52,792 bases of DNA from an uncultured Faecalibacterium sp. (GCA_934539245.1 CAKTCK010000014.1:1-52792); one strand, 5' to 3'. Positions 16,360 to 25,580 are shown, counted from the stretch's first letter. Notes: generated by a model not told the origin, from the sequence alone. Numbers and translations: made by a program.

Positions 16360-17176
16360 TCGCCCCATCGGTGTGTTCGACAGCGGTCTGGGCGGCCTGA
16401 CCGGCGTGCGGGAGCTGCGTAAGCGCCTACCCCATGAGGATATCATCTACTTCGGCGATACCGGCCGGGTGCCCTACGGCAGCCGCAGCCCGGAAACCAT
16501 TCTGCAGTACGCCCGGCAGGACGTGGCCTTTCTGCTTTCCAAAAACGTCAAGTGCATCATGGCCGCCTGCGGTACGGTGAGCAGCACCTACCCGGCTGCG
16601 GAAGCAGCCCAGCTGCCGGTGCCCTATCTTGGCGTAGTGGACGCCGCCGCCCGGGAGGCAGCCTTTGTCACCCGCAACCGCCGCATCGGCGTTATTGGCA
16701 CAGCCGCCACCATCCGCTCCCGCAGCTACGAAAAGCTGCTGCGGCAGCTGGTGCCCGGGGTGGAGATCACCGCCCGCCCCTGCCCGCTGTTCGTACCGCT
16801 GGTAGAGGCCGGGTATGTGGATCACAGCGAGGCCGGAAAGCAGCAGGTCACCAAGCTGGTCATCGCCCAGTACCTGACCGAGGTGCGCGAAGCCGGGGTG
16901 GATACCCTGATCTTGGGCTGCACCCACTACCCGCTGCTGAAAAGCATGATCGGGGAATTTATGGGCCCGGGCGTCACGCTGGTGGACCCCGCCATGACCG
17001 CCGCCCATCATCTGGAGCGGATGCTCGCCGAGCGCGGGCTGCGCGCCAGCCACGAGAACGGGCAGGCACACTTTTACGTCAGCGATGTGCCGGACAGCTT
17101 TGTGCAGACGGCAGACCTGTTTCTGGGTGAGTACAAAGGCGGCCCGGTGGAACAGATCGCCATTGATAAATATTGA
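16352..17176 (+). CDS. murI: glutamate racemase
   Basis: Cofactor-independent racemase giving D-glutamate for peptidoglycan. The catalytic pair is visible as AACGTVSST (Cys about 69-75) and GCTHYPLL (Cys about 190). The N-terminal FDSGLGGLTGVRELRKRLP and GDTGRVPYGSRS are also diagnostic. 274 residues. The ATG overlaps the ddl end by 8 bp and has only a weak upstream GGAAAGGACGGAAAA site, consistent with coupling to ddl. Confidence 0.96.
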   Translation: MDNRPIGVFDSGLGGLTGVRELRKRLPHEDIIYFGDTGRVPYGSRSPETILQYARQDVAFLLSKNVKCIMAACGTVSSTYPAAEAAQLPVPYLGVVDAAAREAAFVTRNRRIGVIGTAATIRSRSYEKLLRQLVPGVEITARPCPLFVPLVEAGYVDHSEAGKQQVTKLVIAQYLTEVREAGVDTLILGCTHYPLLKSMIGEFMGPGVTLVDPAMTAAHHLERMLAERGLRASHENGQAHFYVSDVPDSFVQTADLFLGEYKGGPVEQIAIDKY

Positions 17177-17190
17177 TAAGGAAAAACAAC

Positions 17191-17667
17191 GTGAGCAAGC
17201 CACTGAAGGAAGACTATATCATCCGCATTAAAAGCCGCATTGAGCAGCGGCTGGACGAACCGGCTGCGGAGGAAGAAAAAGAAGAATTTGTGGAGCTGAT
17301 GACCCGGGGCAGCTTTGTGCTGAAGGGCGGCAGCTACTATGTGACCTACCGCGAGACCGAGACCACCGGCTACGAGGGCTGCACCACCACCCTGAAGATC
17401 GCCGCAGACGGCAGCCGGGTGGCGATGCTGCGGTTCGGCAAGGGCGGCGGGGCAGGCACCCAGCTGCTGATCGAAAAAGGCCGCCGCAACCTGTGCCACT
17501 ACGAGACCGGCTTCGGCTCCATGACCTTGGGCGTGACCGCGGACGAGATCGACTGTCAGCTGACCGAAAAGGGCGGCACCGCCCGGTTTGCCTACCTGCT
17601 GGATGCCGACAGCGCCGAGCTGGTGAGCCGCAACCGGCTGGAAGTTACCGTGACCCATGTGAATTGA
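17191..17667 (+). CDS. DUF1934 (YwiB-like) beta-barrel protein
   Basis: A 158-residue protein of the DUF1934 family, which is predicted to adopt a calycin-like beta-barrel; no biochemical role is established that I know of. Seen: KEDYIIRIKSRIEQ, then alternating beta-type sequence with YVTYRETETTGYEGCTTTLKI and FGSMTLGVTADEID. Bacillus subtilis ywiB is also beside argS, and that neighbourhood is kept here (murI upstream, argS downstream). I prefer the GTG at 17191 because AAGGA lies 8 nt before it; a TTG at 17173 would overlap murI and lacks a ribosome site. Confidence 0.85.
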   Translation: MSKPLKEDYIIRIKSRIEQRLDEPAAEEEKEEFVELMTRGSFVLKGGSYYVTYRETETTGYEGCTTTLKIAADGSRVAMLRFGKGGGAGTQLLIEKGRRNLCHYETGFGSMTLGVTADEIDCQLTEKGGTARFAYLLDADSAELVSRNRLEVTVTHVN

Positions 17668-17702
17668 TGAAGTTCCCTGAGACTGTGAAAGGAATCCGAC
17701 CC

Positions 17703-19517
17703 ATGACTGATTTTGAAAAGACCTACCAGAACTACAATCCCCGGCAGGCTGCACTGGACGAGGCACGCGCTCTGCTGACCGCAGCCGCCAAGGCTGCTAT
17801 GGCAAACGGCACCCTGCCCGAGGCAGAACTGCCCGCCTTTATCGTGGAGATCCCCGCCGACGTGAAAAACGGCGATATCGCCTCCAACCTCGCCATGGCC
17901 GGTGCACGCACTTGGCGCAAGGCTCCCAAGATGATCGCAGACGCCCTGCTGGCACATCTGCCGTCCCTTGAGAACAGCGTGTTCTCCAAGGTGGAGGTGG
18001 CCGGCCCCGGCTTCATCAACCTGTTCCTGTCCCAGAACTTCTGGGCAGGCGTGGTGCTGGGTGCCTGCGCCAACAAGGAGTATGGCCGCACCGACCACGG
18101 CAAGGGCGCAAAGTACAATGTGGAGTTCGTTTCTGCCAACCCCACCGGTCCCATGCACATGGGCAACGCCCGCGGCGGCGCACTGGGCGACTGTCTGGCC
18201 GCTGTGCTGGACTGGTCCGGCTACGATGTGACCCGCGAGTTCTATATCAACGATGCCGGCAACCAGATCCAGAAGTTCGGCAAAAGTCTGGCGGTGCGCT
18301 ACCTGCAGCAGTTCTGCGGCGAGGACGCCTATCCCCTGCCCAAGGAGTGCTATCAGGGCGGCGACATCAAGGTGCTGGCCGGTGAGTTCGCCCAGCTGAA
18401 CGGTGACAAGTACGTTGCCGCCTGCTCCGGGCTGAGCGAGGAAACTCTGTTTGAGAGCGAAGCCTTTGCCGCTCTGAAGGACGCTCTGGTGGCCTACGCC
18501 CTGCCCAAGAACATCGCTGCCCTGAAGCGCGACCTCGGCAAGTACCGCATTGATTACGATGTCTGGTTCCACGAGAGCACCCTGCACGAGTCCGGCGCGG
18601 TGTTGGCTGTGGTGGACAAGCTGCTGGAGCTGGGCGCCTGCTACAAGGCCGAGGACGGCGCCATCATGTACCGCAGCGCCCAGTACGCTGCCAAGTACGG
18701 CACCGTGAACAAGAAAAAGACCGAGGACGGCACTGAGGAAGAGGCCAAGGACGAGGTGCTCGTGCGCGCCAACGGCATCCCCACCTACTTTGCCGCTGAT
18801 ATCGCCTATCACTACAACAAGCTGGCCACCCGCGGCTTTGCCAAGGCCATCGACGTGTGGGGCGCAGACCACCACGGTCATGTGGCCCGCATGAAGGGCG
18901 CGATGGACGCCATCGGCCTGCACGGCGAGGATCTGGATGTTGTGCTGATGCAGATGGTCAACCTGATGCGGGACGGCCAGCCTGTCCGTATGTCCAAGCG
19001 CACCGGCAACGCCATCACCCTGACCGACCTGCTGGAGGAAGTGCCCATCGACAGCGCACGCTTCCTGTTCAATATGCACGACGCCGGCAGCGGCATCGAC
19101 TTTGATCTGGATCAGGCTGTCAAGACCGACAACGACAACCCCGTGTACTATGTGCAGTACGCTCACGCCCGCATCTGCTCCATCCTGAAGAAGATGGAGA
19201 GCGAGGGCGTGCAGTTTGCCGGCGCGGAGCACATCGACGCCACCCTGCTGACTGAGCCCAGCGAGATGGATTTGATCCGGATGCTGGCCGCCTTCCCGCA
19301 GGAGATCGTGATGGCTGCCGAGAAGTACGACCCCAGCCGCATCAATCGCTTTGTCATTGATCTGGCCAGCGCCTTCCACCGCTTCTACGGCAACTGCCGC
19401 ATTCAGGGCGCAGACCCCGCCGTGCAGCAGGCACGTCTGGCTCTGTGCATCGGCGTGAAGAACGCCATCTTCAACGTGCTCACCATGTTCAAGATCAACG
19501 TGCCTGAGAAGATGTAA
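17703..19517 (+). CDS. argS: arginyl-tRNA synthetase
   Basis: Class I synthetase that charges tRNA-Arg. After the N-terminal Add-1 domain comes the HIGH-type motif in FVSANPTGPMHMGNARGGALGD, here HMGN. The KMSKS-type motif is VRMSKRTGN. The anticodon-binding DALR domain ends the protein with FHRFYGNCRI. From the ATG at 17703 it has 604 residues; AAAGGAA lies about 8 nt upstream, whereas the open frame extends back into the previous gene. A short acidic stretch TEDGTEEEAKDE lies at about residue 340. Terminated by the hairpin at 19529-19568. Confidence 0.96.
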   Translation: MTDFEKTYQNYNPRQAALDEARALLTAAAKAAMANGTLPEAELPAFIVEIPADVKNGDIASNLAMAGARTWRKAPKMIADALLAHLPSLENSVFSKVEVAGPGFINLFLSQNFWAGVVLGACANKEYGRTDHGKGAKYNVEFVSANPTGPMHMGNARGGALGDCLAAVLDWSGYDVTREFYINDAGNQIQKFGKSLAVRYLQQFCGEDAYPLPKECYQGGDIKVLAGEFAQLNGDKYVAACSGLSEETLFESEAFAALKDALVAYALPKNIAALKRDLGKYRIDYDVWFHESTLHESGAVLAVVDKLLELGACYKAEDGAIMYRSAQYAAKYGTVNKKKTEDGTEEEAKDEVLVRANGIPTYFAADIAYHYNKLATRGFAKAIDVWGADHHGHVARMKGAMDAIGLHGEDLDVVLMQMVNLMRDGQPVRMSKRTGNAITLTDLLEEVPIDSARFLFNMHDAGSGIDFDLDQAVKTDNDNPVYYVQYAHARICSILKKMESEGVQFAGAEHIDATLLTEPSEMDLIRMLAAFPQEIVMAAEKYDPSRINRFVIDLASAFHRFYGNCRIQGADPAVQQARLALCIGVKNAIFNVLTMFKINVPEKM

Positions 19518-19528
19518 CATAAAACCAC

Positions 19529-19568
19529 AGGGGCTGTTGCACAGCATTTGGCGCAACAGCCCCTTTTT
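19529..19568 (+). terminator. terminator of ddl-murI-ywiB-argS
   Basis: GGGGCTGTTGC, loop, GCAACAGCCCC, TTTTT. Confidence 0.9.
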
Positions 19569-19588
19569 GCGGTGTATAGAGAGAAATA

Positions 19589-19701
19589 ACTCCTCCCGTG
19601 AAAATGCGTTTGTCGCGCTCCGCAGAGCGCGACAAACGCGAAATTTAAAATAATTTTTCCGCTGAATATGCCCAGAGTGAAACGGAGGGCATTATAAATC
19701 G
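19589..19701 (+). repeat. variable-stem repeat, full copy
   Basis: Starts ACTCCTCCCGTGAAAATG, then stem GCGTTTGTCGCGCTC/GAGCGCGACAAACGC around CGCA, then an A/T-rich segment with TAATTTTTCCGCTGAAT and an end resembling GGGCATTATAAATCG. Flanks match the copies at 32009 and 31703; the stem does not. It lies between argS and dusB. Confidence 0.75.
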
Positions 19702-19734
19702 TCTATCCCCCAAAAACAGATACAAGGAGAACCC

Positions 19735-20754
19735 ATGGAACCTTTGAAGATCGGCAATATCACCCTGCCCCACCGGGCGGTGTTCGGCCCTATGGCAGGC
19801 TTTACGGATGCCCCCTGCCGCCGCCTGATGGCACAGCACGGCGCGGGCTTTACGGTCAGCGAGATGGTGTCCAGCCGGGCGCTGGTGTACGGCGACCATA
19901 AGACCGTCAGTCTGCTGAAGGCAGAGCCCAACGGCGCACCCTACGGGGTGCAGATCTTTGGCGAGGTGCCGGAGATCATGGGCGAAGCCACCGCCGCCAT
20001 CGAGCAGTACGAATTTGACTTTGTGGACATCAACATGGGCTGCCCTGCCCCTAAGATCGTTTCCGGCGGAGCGGGCAGCAAGCTGATGCTGGACCCCGAC
20101 CGCTGCGGGCGCATCGTGGAGCAAGTGGTGGCGCACACCAAGCGCCCTGTCACCGTAAAAATGCGCAAGGGCTGGGACGCCGACCACATCACCGCCGTGG
20201 AGTGCGCCAAGGCCTGTGAGCAGGCGGGCGCGGCGCTGGTGGCAGTGCACGCCCGCACCCGGGAGCAGATGTACACCCCGGGCATCGACCCGGAGATCAT
20301 CGCCCGGGTAAAGGACGCGGTAAAGGTGCCGGTGCTGGGCAACGGCGATATCCACTGCGCCGAGGATGCGCTGCGCATGGTGCGCGAGACAAACTGCGAC
20401 GGCGTGATGATTGCCCGGGGCGCACTGGGCGACCCGTGGCTGTTTGAGCGGGTGAACGCCGCGCTGGAGGGTCTGCCCGCTCCCAAGGAGCCGAACCTGC
20501 AGGCGCGGATGAACGCGCTGCGCCGTCAGGTGGAGGAGATGGTGGAGCAGAAGGGCGAGTTTGTTGCCATGCCGCAGGCGCGCGCCCAGACCATGCACTA
20601 CATGAAAGGTCTGAAGGGTGCTGCCGCCCTGCGCCGCTACTGCTGCACCCTGACCCACTTGGAGGACTTGGACGAACTGATCGCCGCTGTATTTGAAGAA
20701 CAGCGCAAGGCCGGGCTGGACCCCGATGATGTGCGGGAAGTGCCGTTCCCGTAA
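19735..20754 (+). CDS. dusB: tRNA-dihydrouridine synthase (DusB type)
   Basis: FMN-dependent reduction of uridines in the tRNA D-loop. TIM-barrel protein with GPMAGFTDAPCRRL, DFVDINMGCPAPKIVSGGAGS (containing the catalytic cysteine), VKMRKGWD, HARTREQMYTPGID, GNGDI and MIARGALGDPWLF. 339 residues. AAGGAG precedes the ATG. The DusB assignment rests on overall pattern; the other Dus subfamilies differ in details I cannot measure here. Own terminator downstream; no clear promoter between the argS terminator and this gene other than A/T-rich DNA inside the repeat. Confidence 0.92.
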   Translation: MEPLKIGNITLPHRAVFGPMAGFTDAPCRRLMAQHGAGFTVSEMVSSRALVYGDHKTVSLLKAEPNGAPYGVQIFGEVPEIMGEATAAIEQYEFDFVDINMGCPAPKIVSGGAGSKLMLDPDRCGRIVEQVVAHTKRPVTVKMRKGWDADHITAVECAKACEQAGAALVAVHARTREQMYTPGIDPEIIARVKDAVKVPVLGNGDIHCAEDALRMVRETNCDGVMIARGALGDPWLFERVNAALEGLPAPKEPNLQARMNALRRQVEEMVEQKGEFVAMPQARAQTMHYMKGLKGAAALRRYCCTLTHLEDLDELIAAVFEEQRKAGLDPDDVREVPFP

Positions 20755-20770
20755 TTTGACCCGGAAGCAG

Positions 20771-20813
20771 AGCAATGCCGGACGGCCTGTGGCTGTCCGG
20801 CATTGCTTTTTTA
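20771..20813. terminator. bidirectional terminator between dusB and the YfbR-like gene
   Basis: AGCAATGCCGGAC and GTCCGGCATTGCT with an 11-nt loop and TTTTTT after. Confidence 0.9.
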
Positions 20814-21398
20814 CGGCTTCGTCAGCTCGTCCAAATTCTGGGTATAGCAGGGCAGGCAGTGTTCCAGAAACCAGTCGGCTTCCGGGCAGTGCATCGCTTG
20901 CAGCGCGGCGCGCTGCTGCGTAAGCGCGGCGTCAAATTCGTGGTTGCCGCTGCGCTGCTCCTCGGTGCATTTGATCAGCGCGCTCAGCCGGTCGGCAGCC
21001 TTGAGCAGCCGGTGCTCCTCTGTCGTCAGGGCACTGCCGTCCATGCAGGGGGTCAGTTCTGCGGCCAACTCTGCGGGCAGCAGAGCCGCCATGGAGCGCA
21101 CGCTCTCGGTCTCCAGCGCCTTGTAGGCATCCCGCAGCGCCGGGGAGTGGTACTTGACCGGTGTGGGCATATCGCCGGTGATGATCTCCGGGGCGTCGTG
21201 GTACAGCGCCGCCACCGCCACCACCTCGGGGCGGCAGGGCGTGCCGGTGTAGTGCTTGGCGATGAGGCACAGCAGGTGCGCCAGCAGCGCGGTGTCGCAG
21301 GTGTGCTCGCTGAGGGATTCCGCCCGGGTGGAGTGCATCAGGCTCCACCGGGTAATGTACTTCATGCGCGCCAATAAGGCGCTGAAGGGATACAGCAT
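20811..21398 (-). CDS. YfbR-like HD-domain 5'-deoxynucleotidase
   Basis: A 195-residue HD hydrolase. The pattern SLSEHTCDTALLAHLL, ALYHDAPEIITGDMPTPVKY and LLKAADRLSALIKC matches the YfbR family, which removes phosphate from deoxynucleoside 5'-monophosphates; the GD.PTPVKY stretch is its hallmark. Metal-binding His/His-Asp/Asp residues are all present. The ATG at 21398 has AGGAGG 9 nt upstream; the open frame to 21887 is antisense to the next gene and not used. It has a good promoter at 21421-21449. Exact substrate is inferred from the family. Confidence 0.85.
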   Translation of the reverse strand: MLYPFSALLARMKYITRWSLMHSTRAESLSEHTCDTALLAHLLCLIAKHYTGTPCRPEVVAVAALYHDAPEIITGDMPTPVKYHSPALRDAYKALETESVRSMAALLPAELAAELTPCMDGSALTTEEHRLLKAADRLSALIKCTEEQRSGNHEFDAALTQQRAALQAMHCPEADWFLEHCLPCYTQNLDELTKP

Positions 21399-21420
21399 GG
21401 CAAAACGCCTCCTTTTCTTC

Positions 21421-21449
21421 ACCATACCCGCCGGGCGCTTGGTTGTCAA
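21421..21449 (-). promoter_or_regulatory. sigma-A promoter for the YfbR-like gene
   Basis: Minus strand TTGACA, 17 bp, TATGGT, about 22 bp before the start codon. Confidence 0.75.
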
Positions 21450-21536
21450 GCCCTTTTTTCTTGCACGCTGCCGTGCTATACTACAAGGTGTTATCAAATC
21501 CACTTCCGCGCCGGTGCGCGGAGAAAGAGGAACACT

Positions 21537-23939
21537 ATGGAAAAGTTCAAAAAACCACGGCTGCTCACACCAAGCGGGCAGAGCCATAAAAAATTCTGGC
21601 AGGCGGTGGGACTGTGCGCCCTGACGGCGGCGGTATTCTTTCTGCCCTTCTATATCCTTGACGGCGGCTTTTTCCACTATGCCGGCGATTTTAACAGCCA
21701 GCAGATCAGCTTTTACCGGTATATGAACGGCTTTGTCAAGGGCGCAGGCTACCCGGACAGCGCCTTTGCCGGTGCGCCGCACAATACCTTTTCGTGGGCG
21801 ACCGACCTTGGCAGCGGGGTGATGAACGCCTACTCCTTCTACCTGTACGGCTCGCCGTTTTTCTGGCTGTCGGTGCTGCTGCCGCAAAGCTGGCTGCCCT
21901 ATATGATGGTGCCTCTGCTAGTGCTCAAGTTCGGCGTGGCGGGCGGCGGCGCGTTTTTGTATCTGCGCCGCTACGTCAAAAACGAGAACTACGCGGTGCT
22001 GGGTGCCTGCCTGTACGCGCTTTCCGGCTTTGCAGTGTACAATGTGTTCTTCAACCATTTTGTGGATGTGGTGGCGCTGTTCCCCTACCTGCTCTGGGCG
22101 CTGGACGAGGCCATCTATGAAAACCGTCACGGCCTGTTCGCCTTCTGGGTGGCGGTGAACCTGCTGAACAATTATTTCTTCTTTGTGGGACAGGTAATTT
22201 TCCTGTGCATCTACTTTGTGTGCAAGCTCTCGGCGCGGGACTTCCGGCTGACCGGGCGCAAGTTCGGGCATCTGTTGTGGGAGAGCATGCTGGGCGTTGC
22301 CATGGGCTGTCTGCTGCTGTTCCCGGCTGTGCTCAGCCTGCTGCAGAACCCGCGCACCATCGACCTTTCCTCCGGCTGGGGCTTTTTGACCTACGCCAAG
22401 GTGCAGCAGTATCTGGCTATCCTGCTCAGCTGGATCTTGCCGCCGGACTCCCCTTACCTCACCTCGGTCTGGTCGGAGGGTGTCATCAAATGGACGAGCA
22501 TGACAGCCTACCTGCCCCTGTGCAGTCTGGCCGGTGCCATGGCCTACTGGCGCAGCCGGAAAGCGGACAGCAAAAAACGCATCGTGGCGGTGTGCGCCGT
22601 GTGCGCGCTGGTGCCGGTGCTGAACAGCGCCTTCTATGCCCTCAATTCCAGCTACTACGCCCGCTGGTACTATATGCCCACCCTCATCCTTGCCGCTATG
22701 ACCGTGAACGCGCTGGAGGATCACAATACCGATCTGGACACACCCGCCCGGGGCATCGGCTGGATCATGCTGGCTACGCTGGTGTTTGCGGTGGTGCCCG
22801 TGCGGGACGATACCACCGAGACATGGTCTTTCGGCGTGCTGAAGAACCCGGGACAGTTCTTTGCCGTGCTGGGCTTTGGCCTGCTGGGGCTTATGCTGTA
22901 CCGCTACCTCTGCGGCAAGTGGCGGCAGGACAGCCGCTTTGCACAGCGCATGACGGCGGCGGTGCTGGTATTTGCCTGCGTGTTTACCATGGTACACATC
23001 GGCATCGGCAAGTTCGGGCAGTGGTACACCGACAGCGACCTTGTGGAGCAGGACACCAACGCCCTGCTGCTGAAAAACGACCTGCCGGAGGGCGACTACC
23101 GCATCGACACCTACAAGATCCACGACAACATCGGGATGTGGCTGGATAAAAGCTGCCTGCAATACTTCGGCAGCACAGCGGCTCCCAGCATCCTCAGCTT
23201 CTACCCGGGGCTGGGGGTCAAGCGGGACGTGCGCAGTGAGCCGGAGATCACAAACTACGCTTTGCGCGGTCTGTTGAGCGTGGAGTACCTCATTACCACC
23301 CCGGAAAAGCGCGAAAGCTTTGAGGACGAGGCGGACGCGGGCTGGACCTATCTTGCCGATGTGGACGGCTACACGCTGTACCACAACGATAACTATGTGC
23401 CCATGGGCTTTACCTACGACTACTATGTGACCGAGGTCACTTATGAGACCTCCATCAAGACCCTGCGCTCCAACCTGCTGATGCGGGCGCTGGTGCTGGA
23501 GGACGAGGACGTAGAAAAATACAGTTCCTATCTGACCGAGCTTTCGGAGGACATGCTAAATGACCTGCACTACGACAGCTACACGCAGGACTGTGCCGAC
23601 CGCCGCGCCCACAGCTGCAGTGTGTTCCAGATGAACAACGCCGGTTTCCATGCCGAGATCACGCTGGAAAAACCGAACCTCGTCTTTTTCTCCGTGCCCT
23701 ACGATGACGGCTTTACCGCCTACGTCAACGGCGAAAAGACCGACATCCTGCGGGTGGACGAGGGACTGATGGCGGTGCTCTGCCCGGCGGGTGCAAGCAG
23801 CATCGACTTTGTGTATCAGGCCGCCGGGCTTTCCGCCAGCCGGGTGGTGACCGCCGTAGCCATTCCGGTATGGGTGGTGTACGTTGCCTACTTTGTGCGC
23901 CGCAAGCGCCGCAGCACCGGCACCCCGGCAGAAGAATGA
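21537..23939 (+). CDS. YfhO-family polytopic membrane protein
   Basis: An 800-residue membrane protein with a Lys-rich cytoplasmic N-terminus, about twelve hydrophobic segments between residues 20 and 490, a roughly 270-residue extracytoplasmic region and a last helix at about 765-787 followed by RRKRR. The N-terminal loop YAGDFNSQQISFYRYM and the HFVDVVALFPYLLWALDE segment are typical of YfhO, a GT-C-like family implicated in glycosylating teichoic or lipoteichoic acid in Firmicutes. Aspartates in the first outer loop are the usual candidate catalytic residues. Its glycan target here is unknown. AAGAGGAACACT precedes the ATG; a TATACT at 21477-21482 may be part of its promoter but I find no matching -35. 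Confidence 0.85.
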   Translation: MEKFKKPRLLTPSGQSHKKFWQAVGLCALTAAVFFLPFYILDGGFFHYAGDFNSQQISFYRYMNGFVKGAGYPDSAFAGAPHNTFSWATDLGSGVMNAYSFYLYGSPFFWLSVLLPQSWLPYMMVPLLVLKFGVAGGGAFLYLRRYVKNENYAVLGACLYALSGFAVYNVFFNHFVDVVALFPYLLWALDEAIYENRHGLFAFWVAVNLLNNYFFFVGQVIFLCIYFVCKLSARDFRLTGRKFGHLLWESMLGVAMGCLLLFPAVLSLLQNPRTIDLSSGWGFLTYAKVQQYLAILLSWILPPDSPYLTSVWSEGVIKWTSMTAYLPLCSLAGAMAYWRSRKADSKKRIVAVCAVCALVPVLNSAFYALNSSYYARWYYMPTLILAAMTVNALEDHNTDLDTPARGIGWIMLATLVFAVVPVRDDTTETWSFGVLKNPGQFFAVLGFGLLGLMLYRYLCGKWRQDSRFAQRMTAAVLVFACVFTMVHIGIGKFGQWYTDSDLVEQDTNALLLKNDLPEGDYRIDTYKIHDNIGMWLDKSCLQYFGSTAAPSILSFYPGLGVKRDVRSEPEITNYALRGLLSVEYLITTPEKRESFEDEADAGWTYLADVDGYTLYHNDNYVPMGFTYDYYVTEVTYETSIKTLRSNLLMRALVLEDEDVEKYSSYLTELSEDMLNDLHYDSYTQDCADRRAHSCSVFQMNNAGFHAEITLEKPNLVFFSVPYDDGFTAYVNGEKTDILRVDEGLMAVLCPAGASSIDFVYQAAGLSASRVVTAVAIPVWVVYVAYFVRRKRRSTGTPAEE

Positions 23940-23978
23940 CTTTGGCCGGGCCAAAAAATAAAAATTTTAAATTTCCTC

Positions 23979-24006
23979 TTGACTTTACGAAGATAAAGTG
24001 TATAAT
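23979..24006 (+). promoter_or_regulatory. sigma-A promoter of the Trp T-box operon
   Basis: TTGACT, 16 bp, TATAAT. Confidence 0.88.
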
Positions 24007-24298
24007 GCAATCAAACCGATGAGGCGGAAGAGAACCTGCACAGCGCATCTGCAGTGAGCCCGGACAGTGCAAACGGGCGAAAGCGGGGCAGAGTTTCGTG
24101 GGCCGCCGAGGGCCGGGCAAACGGGTAGAAGCCCTAGTAGCTTTGGACGGAAGTCTCCGTTACAGGACAGGGGAGTGTTGGCTCTCCGTGAGTGGCTCTG
24201 CTGTATTGGATGCAGAGCAAGCAAGGTGGCACCGCAGAATCGTATTTTACCGATCCTGTCCTTGTGGATAACACACAGGGACAGGGTTGTTTTGTTTT
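24007..24298 (+). promoter_or_regulatory. T-box leader, tryptophan specifier (TGG)
   Basis: The T-box bulge sequence AAGGTGGCACCGC is at 24223-24235, followed by a terminator hairpin (CCTGTCC...GGGACAGG, then TTGTTTTGTTTT) at 24254-24298. Stem I closes through GGCGG near 24022 and CCGCC at 24103-24107, placing TGG at 24099-24101 in the specifier position, six bases before GAG. TGG is the Trp codon, so uncharged tRNA-Trp should turn on the ABC importer downstream. The 426-bp gap 23940-24365 is occupied by this leader and one further hairpin. Confidence 0.9.
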
Positions 24299-24300
24299 AA

Positions 24301-24336
24301 GACCCGTCCCGCAAAGGGAGCGGGTCTTTTGATTTG
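24301..24336 (+). terminator. second terminator-like hairpin after the Trp T-box
   Basis: AAGACCCG...CGGGTCTT then TTTGATTT, located between the T-box terminator and the ribosome site of the first importer gene. It is outside the known antiterminator pairing. Confidence 0.65.
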
Positions 24337-24365
24337 CCGCCCGCTCCGGGAAAGGAGTTACCACT

Positions 24366-25466
24366 ATGAAAAACCTGAACATGATCTCCCGCCGCAGCTT
24401 CCTGAAGGCCGCTCTGACCGCTTCCGCTGTTTCTGCCATGGCACTGACCGGCTGCGGCGGCTCTGCTTCCAGCACCGCCTCCAGTGCAGCGGTCTCCTCC
24501 TCCGCAGCTGCTTCCGGCAGCACCGCAGCCACCGGCGAGACCTTCAAGGTGGGTATCGTCAACTATGTGGATCACGCCTCCCTCAACCAGATTGTGGAAT
24601 CTGTGGAGAGCCGTCTGGACGCCATCGGCAAGGAGAAGGGCGTCACCTTTGACTACGCCGATTACTACGCCAACGCACAGGCCGACCAGTCCAACCTGAA
24701 CCAGATCGGCGCAGATCTTGTGGCTGACGGCGTGGACGTGATCGTAGCCGTGGCTACCCCCACCGCCGCTACCATGCTGGCCGCTGTGGAGGATACCGAC
24801 ATCCCGGTGGTCTACTCCGCCGTGACCGACCCCGCCGCCGCAGGTTTTGACGGCGAGGAGAACATCACCGGCACCTCCGATGCGCTGAACACCGACGCCA
24901 TCATGAACCTGATCGTGGCCGCAAACCCCGGCATCGACACCATCGGTCTGCTGTATGACCTGAGTCAGGATTCCTCCACCCAGGCCATTGCAGACGCCAA
25001 GGCATTCTGCGAGAAGAACGGCATCAAGGTGGTGGAGAAGAACGGCACCACCACCGCCGAGGTGCAGATGGCTGCCGAAGCACTGGTCGCCGCCGGGGTC
25101 AAGGCCGTGTTCACCCCCACCGACAACACCATCATGACCGCCGAGCTGTCCATCTATGAGAGCTTCATCGAGGCGGGTGTGCAGCACTACACCGGTGCCG
25201 ACAGCTTTGCGCTGAACGGCGCACTGGTGGGCTACGGCGTGGACTACGTCCAGCTGGGCGAAGCCACCGCCGATATGGTCAGCCAGCTGCTGTGCGACGG
25301 CAAGACCCCCGCAGACCTGCCTTACCAGACCTTTGATAACGGCATCGTCACCATCAACACCGAGACCGTCGAGGCGCTGGGGTTGGATCTGGCTGCCCTG
25401 AAGGAAGCCTTCAAGCCCTACTGCACTGAGATCACCGAGGTGACCACCGCCGAGAACTTCTCCTGA
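24366..25466 (+). CDS. trpX: ABC transporter substrate-binding lipoprotein (TrpX type)
   Basis: A 366-residue extracellular binding protein of the PF04392-like family. The N-terminus has a twin-arginine motif SRRSFLK (residues 8-14), a hydrophobic stretch and a lipobox LTGC with Cys30, then a Ser/Ala-rich tether, so the mature protein is probably a lipoprotein. The body shows the two-lobed periplasmic-binding pattern: KVGIVNYVDHASLNQIVE, DVIVAVATPTAATMLAAVED, IPVVYSAVTDP, GIDTIGLLYD. This family is linked by comparative genomics with Trp or Tyr uptake in Firmicutes; the TGG T-box before it makes tryptophan or a Trp precursor the best guess. AAAGGAG precedes the ATG. The 148-bp gap to the permease has a small GGCTCTCCC/GGGAGAGC hairpin without a T-run. 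Confidence 0.88.
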   Translation: MKNLNMISRRSFLKAALTASAVSAMALTGCGGSASSTASSAAVSSSAAASGSTAATGETFKVGIVNYVDHASLNQIVESVESRLDAIGKEKGVTFDYADYYANAQADQSNLNQIGADLVADGVDVIVAVATPTAATMLAAVEDTDIPVVYSAVTDPAAAGFDGEENITGTSDALNTDAIMNLIVAANPGIDTIGLLYDLSQDSSTQAIADAKAFCEKNGIKVVEKNGTTTAEVQMAAEALVAAGVKAVFTPTDNTIMTAELSIYESFIEAGVQHYTGADSFALNGALVGYGVDYVQLGEATADMVSQLLCDGKTPADLPYQTFDNGIVTINTETVEALGLDLAALKEAFKPYCTEITEVTTAENFS

Positions 25467-25546
25467 ACGCCCCGCTCCGTCAAAACCTGATGGTTTTTCC
25501 GGCTCTCCCGCAAGGGAGAGCTTTTGGCGGTTCTGGGGAAAACGTT

Positions 25547-25580
25547 CCCTCTCCCGTAAAAATGAAATACCGGTTAATTC
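25547..25580 (+). repeat. fragment of the variable-stem repeat
   Basis: CCCTCTCCCGTAAAAATGAAATACCGG resembles the left end of the copy at 32009 (CTCCCGTGAAAATGGAATACCGG), but the stem partner is lost. It lies between trpX and trpY. Confidence 0.45.

Noticed and set aside
14944..16446. 500-codon minus-strand frame over ddl
   Set aside because: Antisense shadow of ddl; runs through two promoters.
17592..19556. 654-codon minus-strand open frame
   Set aside because: Shadow of argS on the opposite strand; argS has all class I synthetase motifs.
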